A stretch of DNA of 64,000 nucleotides from Thiovibrio sp964588325 (GTDB lineage Bacteria; Desulfobacterota; Desulfobulbia; Desulfobulbales; Desulfurivibrionaceae). The stretch is taken from positions 62,001 through 126,000 of the forward strand of contig CAZPOR010000004.1 in the NCBI GenBank assembly GCA_964588325.1, written 5' to 3'. Made by a program: the position numbers and the translations under genes. Of this stretch, positions 1 to 8,921 are shown piece by piece; the stretch's first letter is position 1, and every line of letters begins with the position of its first letter. Under the pieces are notes generated by a model. That model did not search any database and was not told the origin of the DNA. It was given only the letters and a program-made list of their open reading frames with translations.

Positions 1-1
1 T

Positions 2-379
2 TTTGAGCATCTGCGGCTGATCCATGGCTACAAAACCGGCGCCCTTATTACCGCCTCGGTGCAGGCCGGGGCGATCTTCGGCCAGGCAAACGAGCAACAA
101 TTTGCCGCCTTGAGCCGATACGGCGCGCAGATCGGCCTTGCCTTCCAGATAGTCGACGACCTGCTGGATGTGGAAGGAACCACGGCAGACCTCGGCAAGA
201 CCGCCGGGGCCGACGCCCAGCGGAACAAGGCGACCTATCCCGCCTTTTTCGGCGTTGCCAAAACCAAGGTCATGGCCAAGGAAGCTGTTGATGCGGCCGT
301 GACCTCCCTGGAGATTTTTGACGCCAAGGCCGAGCCGCTCCGCGCCCTTGCCCGGTATATATACGAACGAAACAACTAA
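2..379 (+). CDS. ispA: Farnesyl/geranyl diphosphate synthase, C-terminal part
   Basis: This is the 3' end of a trans-isoprenyl diphosphate synthase, cut by the left window edge; the reading frame is open from base 2. The visible 125 residues contain the second aspartate-rich motif (DDLLD, following GLAFQIV), which binds the Mg-diphosphate of isopentenyl diphosphate. The tail AEPLRALARYIYERNN is typical of bacterial IspA. The product would supply prenyl chains for menaquinone and undecaprenyl phosphate. dxs starts 37 bases downstream on the same strand, the common ispA-dxs arrangement. GGPP or octaprenyl synthase cannot be excluded without the N-terminal half. Confidence 0.9.
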   Translation, partial: FEHLRLIHGYKTGALITASVQAGAIFGQANEQQFAALSRYGAQIGLAFQIVDDLLDVEGTTADLGKTAGADAQRNKATYPAFFGVAKTKVMAKEAVDAAVTSLEIFDAKAEPLRALARYIYERNN

Positions 380-416
380 CCGGACGCCCGCAGGGCACCC
401 CGGAGGAAAAGGCCAC

Positions 417-2309
417 ATGAGCCATACCCCCTTGCTGGACACCATCAATTCCCCGGCCGATCTCAAAAAGCTCTCCGTGGAACAACTCGAAACGCTGGCC
501 GCGGAGATCAGAGAGACGATCATCCAGACCGTTTCCCAGACCGGCGGACACCTGGCCCCATGCCTGGGGGTGGTCGAGCTCACCCTGGCAATCCATTATG
601 TTTTCGACACCCCCGAGGACAAGCTGGTCTGGGATGTGGGGCATCAGAGCTACACCCACAAGCTGATCACCGGCCGCAGGGATCGGTTCCACACTCTGCG
701 CCAGTATCAGGGGATCAGCGGTTTTCCCAAGCGGGCGGAAAGCGCGTATGACGCCTTTGACACCGGCCACAGCAGCACCTCGATCTCGGCCAGCCTGGGC
801 ATTGCCACAGGCAAGGATCTGAAGGGCGACCGCCACAAGAGCATCGCCGTGATCGGCGACGGCTCCATGACCGGGGGCATGGCCTTTGAGGCCCTCAATC
901 AGGCCGGGCATCTGCACAAGGATCTCATCGTCATCCTCAATGACAACGAGATGTCCATCTCCCCCAATGTGGGCGCGCTTTCCAGTTTTTTAAGCAGAAA
1001 ACTGACCAGCAAGACAGCGGTGCGGGTCAAGAAGGAGATGGAGCATTTCCTCAAATCCTTCTCCAACGTGGGGGAGAACATCCTCTCGGTGCTCAAGAAA
1101 AGCGAGGAGAGCCTCAAGGGCTTCTTTACCCCCGGTATGCTCTTCGAGGCCCTCAAGTTCGAGTACATCGGCCCCCTGCCCGGCCACAAGCTGGAAAACC
1201 TCATCGAGGCGCTGCGCAATGTCCGCGATTTCAGCACCGGGCCCACCCTCATCCATGTCCTTACCACCAAGGGCAAGGGCTACGAGCCGGCGGAGAAAAA
1301 CCCCGGCGATTTTCACGGGGTCGGCCCATTTTGCATCGAAACCGGCCTGCCCGTCCCTTCCCCGCCTGCCCCGCCCAGCTACACCAAGGTCTTTGGCGAA
1401 ACCCTGGTGCGGATCGCGGAGCAAGACCCGCGCGTGGTCGCCATCACCGCAGCCATGCCCGTGGGCACCGGCCTAAACGATTTTTCCCAGCGGTTTCCAG
1501 AACGTTTCTTCGATGTGGGGATCGCGGAACAACACGCCGTCACCTATGCGGCAGGCATGGCCACGGAAGGATTGCTGCCGGTGGTGGCGATCTACTCCAC
1601 CTTTTTCCAACGCGCCCTGGACCAGATTATCCACGATGTCTGCCTGCCCAACCTACCCGTTACCCTGGCCATTGACCGGGGCGGCCTGGTCGGGGACGAC
1701 GGACCGACCCACCACGGGGTGTTCGACCTTTCCTTCCTGCGCTTCATCCCCAACCTGGTGATCATGGCCCCCAAGGATGAGAACGAACTGCAACACATGC
1801 TCCACACGGCCATCCTGCACCCCGGCCCCGCGGCTGTCCGCTATCCGCGCGGCAACGGCGAAGGCGTTGCCATGGACGAGGCGCTGCAACGCATCCCCCT
1901 GGGAACCGGCGAGCTTCTCCGGGAAGGGAAAGACATCCTTCTGCTTCCCGTCGGCAACAGGGTTGCCGCGGCGCTGGAGGCGGCAACGGGTCTGGAAAAA
2001 CTCGGGATTGGGGCGGCGGTGATCAACCCGCGCTTTGTCAGACCCCTGGACGATGCGCTGATCTGCGAGTGGGCCGGCCGGACCGGCAAGGTGATAACCA
2101 TTGAGGACAACGTGAAAAAAGGCGGCTTTGGCAGCGCCATTTTGGAACTGTTTGCCCAGAAAAATCTCTGGACCGTCCGGACGAAGGTCTTGGGGTTGCC
2201 GGATAAATTCATGGAGCACGGCACCCAGGCCCAGCTCCGCAGCAAGGGCAATATCGATGGACCGGCGATCATTGTCGAGGCCCTTGCCCTCTGCGGAAAA
2301 GACTGCTAG
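417..2309 (+). CDS. dxs: 1-deoxy-D-xylulose-5-phosphate synthase
   Basis: The enzyme condenses pyruvate and glyceraldehyde 3-phosphate using thiamine diphosphate, the first step of the MEP isoprenoid pathway in the cytoplasm. The 630-residue length is normal for the family. Visible motifs include VWDVGHQSYTHKLITGR near the N-terminus, the ThDP-binding stretch GDGSMTGGMAFEALN (about residues 145-160), the transketolase-type DVGIAEQHAVTYAAG (about 365-380) and the C-terminal transketolase domain. The frame is open further upstream, but the ATG at 417 is preceded by a GGAGG ribosome-binding site and matches the family N-terminus. It follows ispA closely, and both belong to isoprenoid supply. Confidence 0.97.
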   Translation: MSHTPLLDTINSPADLKKLSVEQLETLAAEIRETIIQTVSQTGGHLAPCLGVVELTLAIHYVFDTPEDKLVWDVGHQSYTHKLITGRRDRFHTLRQYQGISGFPKRAESAYDAFDTGHSSTSISASLGIATGKDLKGDRHKSIAVIGDGSMTGGMAFEALNQAGHLHKDLIVILNDNEMSISPNVGALSSFLSRKLTSKTAVRVKKEMEHFLKSFSNVGENILSVLKKSEESLKGFFTPGMLFEALKFEYIGPLPGHKLENLIEALRNVRDFSTGPTLIHVLTTKGKGYEPAEKNPGDFHGVGPFCIETGLPVPSPPAPPSYTKVFGETLVRIAEQDPRVVAITAAMPVGTGLNDFSQRFPERFFDVGIAEQHAVTYAAGMATEGLLPVVAIYSTFFQRALDQIIHDVCLPNLPVTLAIDRGGLVGDDGPTHHGVFDLSFLRFIPNLVIMAPKDENELQHMLHTAILHPGPAAVRYPRGNGEGVAMDEALQRIPLGTGELLREGKDILLLPVGNRVAAALEAATGLEKLGIGAAVINPRFVRPLDDALICEWAGRTGKVITIEDNVKKGGFGSAILELFAQKNLWTVRTKVLGLPDKFMEHGTQAQLRSKGNIDGPAIIVEALALCGKDC

Positions 2310-2369
2310 TCGATTACCGGAAAAGCCACGGAACGCCGCCGCTCAGGCGGGCAGGAGCCTTGACAGCTC

Positions 2370-3125
2370 CTACTCTTCGTGCCCGAGCAGCCCTTCCTGT
2401 TTCTCGATCATCGCGAAAACCTGAAGCAATTGTTTTTTGCTTTCCTCCGGGACACTGATAAACCTGCAGGCCAGACGGATACGCCTGGGCGAGTAATCAG
2501 AATTTGCCTCAACCACCATAAGACGCCTGGCGACGGAATACAGCCCCGCAACTTTCAGTGTTGCGCCTTCGAGGAGAATCTCCAGGCTGATCATTGCAGG
2601 AAGAAACCAGTTGAACCGCGCCTGTGCTTCAAGTTCACACAGGAGCCCGCCCTCGCTGAAGTTGATAATTTCAGCCTGATAACTCTCGTTCCCCTGCTCC
2701 AAGCTGGCAGCGGCGCCTGGAACGCTGTATCGTCTTGCTTTCCGCAAGGAAAAAGGTGTGCAGAGCCTGGTGATGAGTTCACCCGGGACGTTGGGCGCGC
2801 AGGGGATTGTAAAATATTCCTCTATGCCGTACCGCCTGATCTCTTCGATATAATCCTGTTTTTTCGTGGAAGTAAAAAGAACAAATTTTGTTCGTTGCGG
2901 TTCAGGAAGAGCAAGTTTTTTCTGGGCGAATTCAAGCCATTTTTTACCGGAAGACTCCCGTGAGAAAATCACCAGATGATAGTGGGCATCTTCGATAAGC
3001 CCCCTTGCCTCTTCGGCGTCCTGAGCCTCGGAAACAACTGCGTCGTTTACCGTGGCTTGAATCATGGTCCTGATTATGCGCCGCATGCTGGCCGAGCTGT
3101 CCATTATAATGATATTTCGCGCCAT
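2370..3125 (-). CDS. Pseudo-receiver/PilZ domain protein
   Basis: A cytoplasmic protein of 251 residues. Residues 1-120 read as a CheY-like receiver (IIIMDSSASMRRIIRTMI; a KFVLFTSTKK strand; a late YFTIPCAP segment). The usual acidic pair is reduced to a single Asp, and the phospho-acceptor position reads VIFSRES with Ser, so phosphorylation is unlikely. Residues 125-245 look like a PilZ domain with an arginine-rich lead (RKARRYSV) and NFSEGG in place of the D/NxSxxG motif, which in PilZ proteins binds cyclic di-GMP. The start has a clear AAGGAG site. It is transcribed alone, convergent with dxs. A role in motility or exopolysaccharide control is inference. Confidence 0.75.
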   Translation of the reverse strand: MARNIIIMDSSASMRRIIRTMIQATVNDAVVSEAQDAEEARGLIEDAHYHLVIFSRESSGKKWLEFAQKKLALPEPQRTKFVLFTSTKKQDYIEEIRRYGIEEYFTIPCAPNVPGELITRLCTPFSLRKARRYSVPGAAASLEQGNESYQAEIINFSEGGLLCELEAQARFNWFLPAMISLEILLEGATLKVAGLYSVARRLMVVEANSDYSPRRIRLACRFISVPEESKKQLLQVFAMIEKQEGLLGHEE

Positions 3126-3369
3126 GACTCACTCCTTGGAACATTTGGTGTCCGCATGAAAAACGATGCAATCGGTGGATGTACCACTCATCCTTTTTCA
3201 GCGTTGCCGACAATCCGGCACGGGTTCGATCTGGTTGCGCATTCGGCTCTGTTTCTTCATGTATCTTCGCACAAAAGCCATGTATGTATGGCGCATTGGC
3301 ATATAAAAAACTATATACTGAAATCAATCCGCATAACAGAAAATATTTCCACCCCGCATATCTATTTCC

Positions 3370-4890
3370 ATGACACCAACTGAAAAAAAAATCTCCACCT
3401 CCAAACCAGCAGGCGCAGCGGCCTGGGCCTTTACCACGTATTTCTGCGAAGGCTTGCCCTATTCGATCATCCGCACCGTTTCCACCGTATTCTTCCGCGA
3501 TAACGGCGTTAGCCTTGAAGGAATAGGGCTCACCTCCCTTTTCGGTTTACCCTGGACCTTGAAATTTTTTTGGGCGCCGCATATTGACCGGTATGGCAGC
3601 AAACGCCAGTGGCTTCTCATCATGCAGGTCTTACTGGCCGGACTTCTGCTGATTGCCGCAGCCCTTGCCCCCCTGCCCCAGGCCACTCCCCTCATCGGCA
3701 TGCTTTTCCTGGCAGGGAGTTTCCTGGCCGCCACCCACGACATCGCCATTGACGGTTACTACCTCGAAACCTTGGACACTCGCGAACAAGCACGTTTCAT
3801 CGGCTACCGGGTCATGGCTTACCGTATTGCCATGATGGCCGGCGCCGGAGTTATCGCAACCATCGGCACAACCAAGGGATGGCCCCTTGCTTTTGGCGGA
3901 TCGGCACTGATTCTGGCGCTTTTTTCCGCCTACCACCTGCGCTATTTGCCCCAAGGCGAAACAGCCCGCCTCCCGCTGACTTTACTGCTGCCGAAACCCA
4001 AAACCGGCCGGCTGCTCAGGCTTGCCTGCGGCGCAGCCCTTGCCGTGATCGCCGTGCGCCTTTACGATCAGACAATCCTCGCGCAGGGAGTCTTGCTGCT
4101 TCCGGTTTTTTTGCACAAAATCAACCTGGCCGGACTGATCGGCATGCTTCTGGTCTGCGGACTTATCATTATAGGCGTCCAGCGAAAAAAAATTGAACAA
4201 TGGCTGCACCGCAAGGGCACCCCCTTTTTCAGCGAAGCGTTCTTCTCCTTTATGGATCGAGATAAAATCGGTTCCATCCTGGCCTTTATCGTCCTGATCA
4301 GAACCGGAGAATACATGCTTTCCAGCATGGTTGCGCCGTTCATGGTCGATCTCGGCATAAAAAGACATTACGGCTGGATCTCAGGCGGGGTTGGCCTGCC
4401 GTTCTCCATAATCGGCGCAATGCTTGGCGGGTGGCTCATCTCGAAATATTCACTCCGGAAAATGATCTGGCCCCTGTTGCTTGCCCAGAATTTCACCAAT
4501 CTGACCTATATGTTTCTGGCTCTCAAGCTCGAGGCCTTCATCCTGCTCAACACCGGCAATCCCGATCCCGCTGCGATAGGTGCAGCGAATCTTCTCATGG
4601 TTGCAGGCATCCACGCCTTTGACCAATTCGCCGGAGGCCTCGGCACCGCCGTGCTCATGATCTTTCTCATGCGCTTATGCCAACCCCGCTTCAAAGCAGC
4701 GCACTACGCCATCGGCACCGGCCTCATGAGTTTCAGCGGCCTGTACGCCGGGGTATTGAGCGGCTTTCTCGCCGCCTGGGCCGGGTATGGATATTTTTTC
4801 GGGATCAGTTTCCTTCTCTCCCTGCCGGCCATGGGATTGATCCTTTTCATTCCCATGGCAGAGCCCCAACACAAAGAGGCGTTGCGGTAA
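3370..4890 (+). CDS. AmpG-like MFS permease
   Basis: A 506-residue inner-membrane transporter with about 12 hydrophobic segments, well beyond soluble composition. FTTYFCEGLPYSIIRT near the N-terminus, LPWTLKFFWAPHIDRYGSKRQW in the first cytoplasmic loop and ATHDIAIDGYYLETL in TM4 are characteristic of the AmpG/acetyl-CoA-transporter branch of the major facilitator superfamily. AmpG imports anhydro-muropeptides from the periplasm for cell-wall recycling. Substrate cannot be fixed from sequence: distant family members carry other solutes. No clear ribosome-binding site precedes the ATG. It is monocistronic and convergent with skp across a strong hairpin. Confidence 0.75.
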   Translation: MTPTEKKISTSKPAGAAAWAFTTYFCEGLPYSIIRTVSTVFFRDNGVSLEGIGLTSLFGLPWTLKFFWAPHIDRYGSKRQWLLIMQVLLAGLLLIAAALAPLPQATPLIGMLFLAGSFLAATHDIAIDGYYLETLDTREQARFIGYRVMAYRIAMMAGAGVIATIGTTKGWPLAFGGSALILALFSAYHLRYLPQGETARLPLTLLLPKPKTGRLLRLACGAALAVIAVRLYDQTILAQGVLLLPVFLHKINLAGLIGMLLVCGLIIIGVQRKKIEQWLHRKGTPFFSEAFFSFMDRDKIGSILAFIVLIRTGEYMLSSMVAPFMVDLGIKRHYGWISGGVGLPFSIIGAMLGGWLISKYSLRKMIWPLLLAQNFTNLTYMFLALKLEAFILLNTGNPDPAAIGAANLLMVAGIHAFDQFAGGLGTAVLMIFLMRLCQPRFKAAHYAIGTGLMSFSGLYAGVLSGFLAAWAGYGYFFGISFLLSLPAMGLILFIPMAEPQHKEALR

Positions 4891-4905
4891 TTCCGCAACG
4901 CCTCT
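4875..4905. terminator. 13-bp hairpin between convergent genes
   Basis: A perfect 13-bp inverted repeat (AGAGGCGTTGCGG and its complement) with a 5-base loop, whose left arm overlaps the last codons of the AmpG-like gene. It sits between two convergent genes. Neither side has a good U-tract, so termination efficiency is uncertain. Confidence 0.6.
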
Positions 4906-4932
4906 GTGACAACAAAACTTTTACCTGTTCAA

Positions 4933-5487
4933 CTATTTCTTCAAACGGCCGTCAAGCTCCTTCTGGACCTGATCGCTGATATCAAGGGTATCATCGGCAT
5001 AGAGCAAGCCCGTTCTATTCCGCAGCCCCTTCATGGTATTCTCGAGAATCAGGGAATAGCCATTTTTCTTGCCTATTTCCGCGATAACATCATGCAACTG
5101 TTTCAAGATCGGCTCCATATGCCTTTTCTCAAGCTGTTGCATCTCCTGTTTTGCATCTTCGGTTTTCATGCCATAGTCGCGAAGTCTCTTCTGGTACTCA
5201 CGCTCCTTCTCGGCACGGACCTCATCGCTCCAGGCAGACCCCTTCTTCTCAATCTCGTTTTTCATGGCGGTCAAGGCATCTTCATCCGCCTTGAACTTTG
5301 CTTGAAATTTGTCAACTTCCGCCTGAAGAATTTTTTGAGCATCCAGGGCCGCTTTGGATTTGCCGAGAATTTGCTGAATACTGATGGTGGCGATCTTTCC
5401 ACGTTCCGGAGCCGCAAAGGCAAGCACCGAAGAGACGCTCAACGCCACACACACACACAACACCCCTCCAAGAAATTTCATCTTCAT
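4933..5487 (-). CDS. skp: OmpH/Skp-family periplasmic chaperone
   Basis: A 184-residue exported protein with an N-terminal signal peptide (hydrophobic FLGGVLCVCVALSVSSVLAFA, cleavage likely after AFA). The mature start GKIATISIQQILGKSKAA is the conserved first strand of the Skp/OmpH fold. It is followed by a long charged coiled coil (about residues 55-135), as in the tentacles of the Skp trimer that hold unfolded outer-membrane proteins. A GGAG site precedes the ATG. It has its own promoter just after the pal terminator. Pairing of pal and skp fits an envelope-biogenesis locus, although bamA and lpxD, frequent skp neighbours, are not here. Confidence 0.85.
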   Translation of the reverse strand: MKMKFLGGVLCVCVALSVSSVLAFAAPERGKIATISIQQILGKSKAALDAQKILQAEVDKFQAKFKADEDALTAMKNEIEKKGSAWSDEVRAEKEREYQKRLRDYGMKTEDAKQEMQQLEKRHMEPILKQLHDVIAEIGKKNGYSLILENTMKGLRNRTGLLYADDTLDISDQVQKELDGRLKK

Positions 5488-5531
5488 ACATATCTCCGGT
5501 TTGTTATCGGCAGAAAATTTTCGCTTGTAGC

Positions 5532-5559
5532 ATTATACCCTCGCGGGACTAAAAAACAA
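5532..5559 (-). promoter_or_regulatory. Sigma-70-type promoter for skp
   Basis: A consensus -10 box TATAAT lies at 5532-5537 and a weak -35 (TTGTTT) at 5554-5559, with a 16-base spacer. The predicted RNA start is about 40 bases upstream of the skp ATG. The -35 lies inside the T-tract of the pal terminator. Confidence 0.5.
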
Positions 5560-5593
5560 AAAAAAAGATGGGAACATAAACATGCTCCCATCT
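5549..5593 (-). terminator. Rho-independent terminator after pal
   Basis: AGATGGGA/TCCCATCT arms (5566-5573 and 5586-5593), with extra pairing in the loop, are followed on the minus strand by a long T-rich run. It ends the pal transcript 31 bases past the stop codon. Confidence 0.8.
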
Positions 5594-5624
5594 CAGAAAA
5601 CTACAATCTTCTTAGAAAAGAAGC

Positions 5625-6173
5625 TTACCTGACGATAACAAAGTCATCACGACGATTCTGCGACCAAGCCATTTCATCATGGCCGAGGTTGAGGGGCTTC
5701 TCCTCGCCAAAGCTGAGGGTGTCAATCCGGCTTTCCGCAACGCCCATGTTCACAAGATACTTCACCGCGGCCACGGCGCGTCTCTCGCCGAGGGCCATGT
5801 TGTATTCGTTGGTGCCGCGCTCGTCGGTGTTGCCCTCAACCCGAACACGAACCTGGGGAGAACCGATCAACAGCTCGCCATTCTTCTTGATACGGTCCTT
5901 CTGGTCTGCCCGGATGTCGGATTTGTCAAAGTCAAAATAGATGGGCAGCATCGGAGCGGTGGTCCGGCCTTCCAGAACGGCGCCACTGTCGCCGCCAATC
6001 CATTTTGAAGCAAGAGACTCTTCCTGACCTACAGCGGGGCCAGCGCCAACGCCAGTGCCAGCCGCCATGTCCTTGTCGCTCTGCACTTTTTGCTTGGCGC
6101 ACCCGCCAGACAAAAGGGAAAGGGAGACTACAACACACGCCATTGCCAAATACTGCAGAATTCCTTTTTTCAT
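5625..6173 (-). CDS. pal: Peptidoglycan-associated lipoprotein Pal
   Basis: An outer-membrane lipoprotein of 182 residues. The signal peptide ends in a lipobox (LLSGGC, lipidated Cys near residue 25). A Gly/Ala-rich linker leads to an OmpA-like domain (about residues 75-182) with IYFDFDKSDIRADQ, VEGNTDERGTNEYNMALGERRA and the terminal RRDDFVIV, the residues that hold diaminopimelate of peptidoglycan. The frame stays open upstream, but the ATG at 6173 has a GGAGGAAGGAG site and begins a proper signal peptide. tolB and tolA are not adjacent in the window, so this copy stands apart from a tol operon unless those genes lie elsewhere. Confidence 0.93.
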   Translation of the reverse strand: MKKGILQYLAMACVVVSLSLLSGGCAKQKVQSDKDMAAGTGVGAGPAVGQEESLASKWIGGDSGAVLEGRTTAPMLPIYFDFDKSDIRADQKDRIKKNGELLIGSPQVRVRVEGNTDERGTNEYNMALGERRAVAAVKYLVNMGVAESRIDTLSFGEEKPLNLGHDEMAWSQNRRDDFVIVR

Positions 6174-6528
6174 TTTTCTCCTTCCTCCAAATACGTCTTG
6201 TGACAGATTTTTATATAAAAACAACTCCTTATCAGGGCCTATATAATTCAATTAACTGAAAAATCATACTGAATTCTTTATTAATTTTCAATGTGTTTTT
6301 TTATTCAGGGCACTTCATCGCCAAAAAAGTTACAATTGGAATTTTATGGCCTTTGCGAGCCGCCAAAACACCCCTAGCATTCCCGCACAATTCACTTGCA
6401 TGGCCCGGAGAACACATGATATTTAACAGGTTAACCGAGCACCACGGAAAATTATTCTGCCTTTCTATTCCCTGTGATCGTTCCAAACAAAAATCCGAGC
6501 TTTGTACTTCAGCGAGCCGTATTAACCG
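6174..6528. other. Intergenic region, pal/glgP
   Basis: A 355-base divergent intergenic region, AT-rich near pal. It contains the pal promoter (6263-6291). On the plus strand a weak TTGCAT / 18 bases / TATTTA pair (6396-6425) could serve glgP. I saw no RNA gene or credible ORF. Confidence 0.5.
6263..6291 (-). promoter_or_regulatory. Sigma-70-type promoter for pal
   Basis: -35 TTGAAA (6286-6291), a 17-base spacer and -10 TATGAT (6263-6268), reading on the minus strand. Each box has one or two mismatches to consensus. The predicted leader is about 80 bases. Confidence 0.6.
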
Positions 6529-8790
6529 ATGAAAACCCCCCTCCCTCCCCACAGCAAAACGAACCCCACCCAATCCGCAACACCCAAGATCCTTTTTTCC
6601 CAGGAGAGAAAACACCTTCTCCGGGACATGATCGCAACAAACAAATTCGGCACCTTTTTCGGTATTTCCCAAAAGGTTCTTGACTCGGTCTGGCAGACCC
6701 TCACTTCACCGGCCGGCGAATCCGTCACTTACATCTCCATGGAAATAGGAGCTGATCTCGATGTTTTCCACCCGGTGCGAAACAAACTCAACCGACTTGA
6801 AATAACGGAACATCCGGATGAAACCATCAATCGTTTCGTGCAGCTTTTTTTGCAAGGCCCCGTCAAGATCCCCAACTACAGCGGCGGTCTCGGCATCCTT
6901 GCGGGAGACACCCTGAAAAGCTTCGCGGACTGCAAAATTCCAGTGGCCGGTGTTTCCCTGCTCTACCGGAAGGGATATTTCTCCCAGATGGTAGACTCAA
7001 AAATCGGCCAGGTGGCCTGGGCTTCCCAATGGGAGCCGAAAAACACCCCGGGGCTGTATCTGCTGCACGACCCGGAAAACCCGGCCCAACCTTTGACCAT
7101 CGAGGTTCCTTTTTATGATCAGGCAGGAAAGCAATCCATTGCCTGCGCTCAAATCTGGCTCAAGATGGAGCTGAACGAGACCCTCGATTTTTTCGTGCCG
7201 GAGATCCTGCTTGATTACCAGACCCCGCAGTCCCCTTCCTGGATCCAAGACGCAGCCCAACATCTGTACGACAGCAGCTCGGAAAAGGTGAAGGCAACCC
7301 AGCGCAGGTTGCTGGGTCTGGGGATTATCCCTGCCATGGAGGCCTTGGGTATCACCTCCCGCACCATTCACTTGAACGAACAGCACGGGGTGGGCGTGGT
7401 ACTTTCCCTGGTCGCCAAACTCCTGGAAAAAAAATATGGCCCCCATTATGAAAAAAAGGCCACGGATCACAGTATCCTCGCTGCGGCGACGGAGGTCGCC
7501 AAGCGGATTGTCTTTACCATCCACACCCCGGTTATTGCCGGACATGACCGGTTCAATGTTTCCGTGTACGAGGATTTAATCAGCCCATTCTGCAAGCGCG
7601 TGCTTAATCTTCTGGCCCTGGAAGAGCACAACCTTTCCGTCTACAATTTCACCGCCATGGCCATGAAACTCAACCGGGCCACCAACAGCGTCAGCCGTCT
7701 CCATAAAGAGGTAACCCAGAAGCAGTTCCCGCAATATGCAGACAAGATCACGGCGATTACCAACGGGGTGCATCATCTCACCTGGACCAGCGATGCCAAG
7801 GCGGAACTGTACGACACCTTTCCCGAGCTGCGCAATTGGCGGAAAGACCCCAGCGTTTTTGCCAAGGCGGCTCCCCTGCACCGAAACAAAAAATTCCGCA
7901 CCTATTTTGAACAGGCGTGGCGCACGGACACAAAAATCCTGGTGGAGTACGTCAACCGGATGCTCGTCACCCATCGCAATCAGCGCCTGGCGACCTGGAT
8001 TGATCCGCCCAATTATCTTTCCTACCGCAACGAAAAAGAGGCAACCCTTGAGCACACGACCTTCACCCTGGGGTTTGCCCGCCGGTTTTCCACCTACAAA
8101 CGGGCAGATCTGATCTTTGAAGACATCGACCGGCTGGCGGCAATGATTACCGAAAACAACTGGCCGGTTCATTTTCTTTATGCGGGCAAGGCTCACCCTT
8201 CGGACGAGCCGGGCAAGGATCTGATCAAAAACGTTCTGGCCGTCCAGGAAGAGCTGTACCTGAAAAGTAATGGGTTGGCCAAACTGATCTTCATTCCAGG
8301 GTATGACATGCATCTGGCCAAAATGATGGTCGCCGGTTGCCACGCCTGGCTGAACAGCCCCAAGCGCCCCTTGGAAGCCAGCGGCACCAGCGGAATGAAG
8401 GCTGCCATGAACGGCGTGCCCAATGTGAGCATTATGGACGGCTGGTGGGTTGAAGGATATCACGACGGACAAACCGGCTGGAAATTCGGCTATGAAGAGT
8501 CGGTCTCTCCCGAGCATTTCAGCGAACACCCCTCTTCCCTGCTCTACAACGAAGACTCCGCCTCATTCTATTCCGTTTTCCCGGAAATGCTGCGGCTGTT
8601 TTATGATCCAGCCCTGCATGACCAGTATATCGACAAATGCATCGCCAACCTCACGCTCAACTGCCCAATCTTCAATACCCACCGCATGGCGGCTGAATAT
8701 GTTGCCCGCTACGATCTTGCGCTCGCTCCGGAAATCCAGCAGGAAATGGAAAAATTCCGCACACTCTACTGCAGCGATCCATCCTTTTAG
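6529..8790 (+). CDS. glgP: Alpha-glucan phosphorylase (GT35)
   Basis: This enzyme releases glucose 1-phosphate from the non-reducing ends of glycogen or maltodextrin using pyridoxal phosphate as cofactor. The 753-residue protein has the layout of the shorter bacterial/archaeal phosphorylase branch: YSGGLGILAGDTLKS near residue 120, HLNEQHGV near 285, ITNGVHHLTW near 410, and the PLP-binding EASGTSGMKAAMNG with Lys624. DGWWVEGY follows, as in that branch rather than in classical E. coli GlgP. No good ribosome-binding site precedes the ATG at 6529; the ATG at 6628 (MIATNKFG) is an alternative. It is monocistronic, so no other glycogen gene is seen nearby. Confidence 0.88.
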   Translation: MKTPLPPHSKTNPTQSATPKILFSQERKHLLRDMIATNKFGTFFGISQKVLDSVWQTLTSPAGESVTYISMEIGADLDVFHPVRNKLNRLEITEHPDETINRFVQLFLQGPVKIPNYSGGLGILAGDTLKSFADCKIPVAGVSLLYRKGYFSQMVDSKIGQVAWASQWEPKNTPGLYLLHDPENPAQPLTIEVPFYDQAGKQSIACAQIWLKMELNETLDFFVPEILLDYQTPQSPSWIQDAAQHLYDSSSEKVKATQRRLLGLGIIPAMEALGITSRTIHLNEQHGVGVVLSLVAKLLEKKYGPHYEKKATDHSILAAATEVAKRIVFTIHTPVIAGHDRFNVSVYEDLISPFCKRVLNLLALEEHNLSVYNFTAMAMKLNRATNSVSRLHKEVTQKQFPQYADKITAITNGVHHLTWTSDAKAELYDTFPELRNWRKDPSVFAKAAPLHRNKKFRTYFEQAWRTDTKILVEYVNRMLVTHRNQRLATWIDPPNYLSYRNEKEATLEHTTFTLGFARRFSTYKRADLIFEDIDRLAAMITENNWPVHFLYAGKAHPSDEPGKDLIKNVLAVQEELYLKSNGLAKLIFIPGYDMHLAKMMVAGCHAWLNSPKRPLEASGTSGMKAAMNGVPNVSIMDGWWVEGYHDGQTGWKFGYEESVSPEHFSEHPSSLLYNEDSASFYSVFPEMLRLFYDPALHDQYIDKCIANLTLNCPIFNTHRMAAEYVARYDLALAPEIQQEMEKFRTLYCSDPSF

Positions 8791-8857
8791 ACGATTATTC
8801 CAGCGGGACGAGACGGGTAGTCCGCCCCGCGCCTTCCCTCTTTTTTCTCAGATAAAC

Positions 8858-8896
8858 AAAAGGGGTCATGGTTTGCAGTAAACCATGACCCCTTTT
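8858..8896. terminator. Bidirectional terminator glgP / menaquinone operon
   Basis: A perfect 17-bp inverted repeat (8858-8874 with 8880-8896, loop GCAGT). A-run and T-run at the ends give a U-tract in both directions. It ends glgP on the plus strand and the long menaquinone operon on the minus strand. Confidence 0.9.
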
Positions 8897-8921
8897 TCTC
8901 ACCCCGAGTTGTGAACGACGG

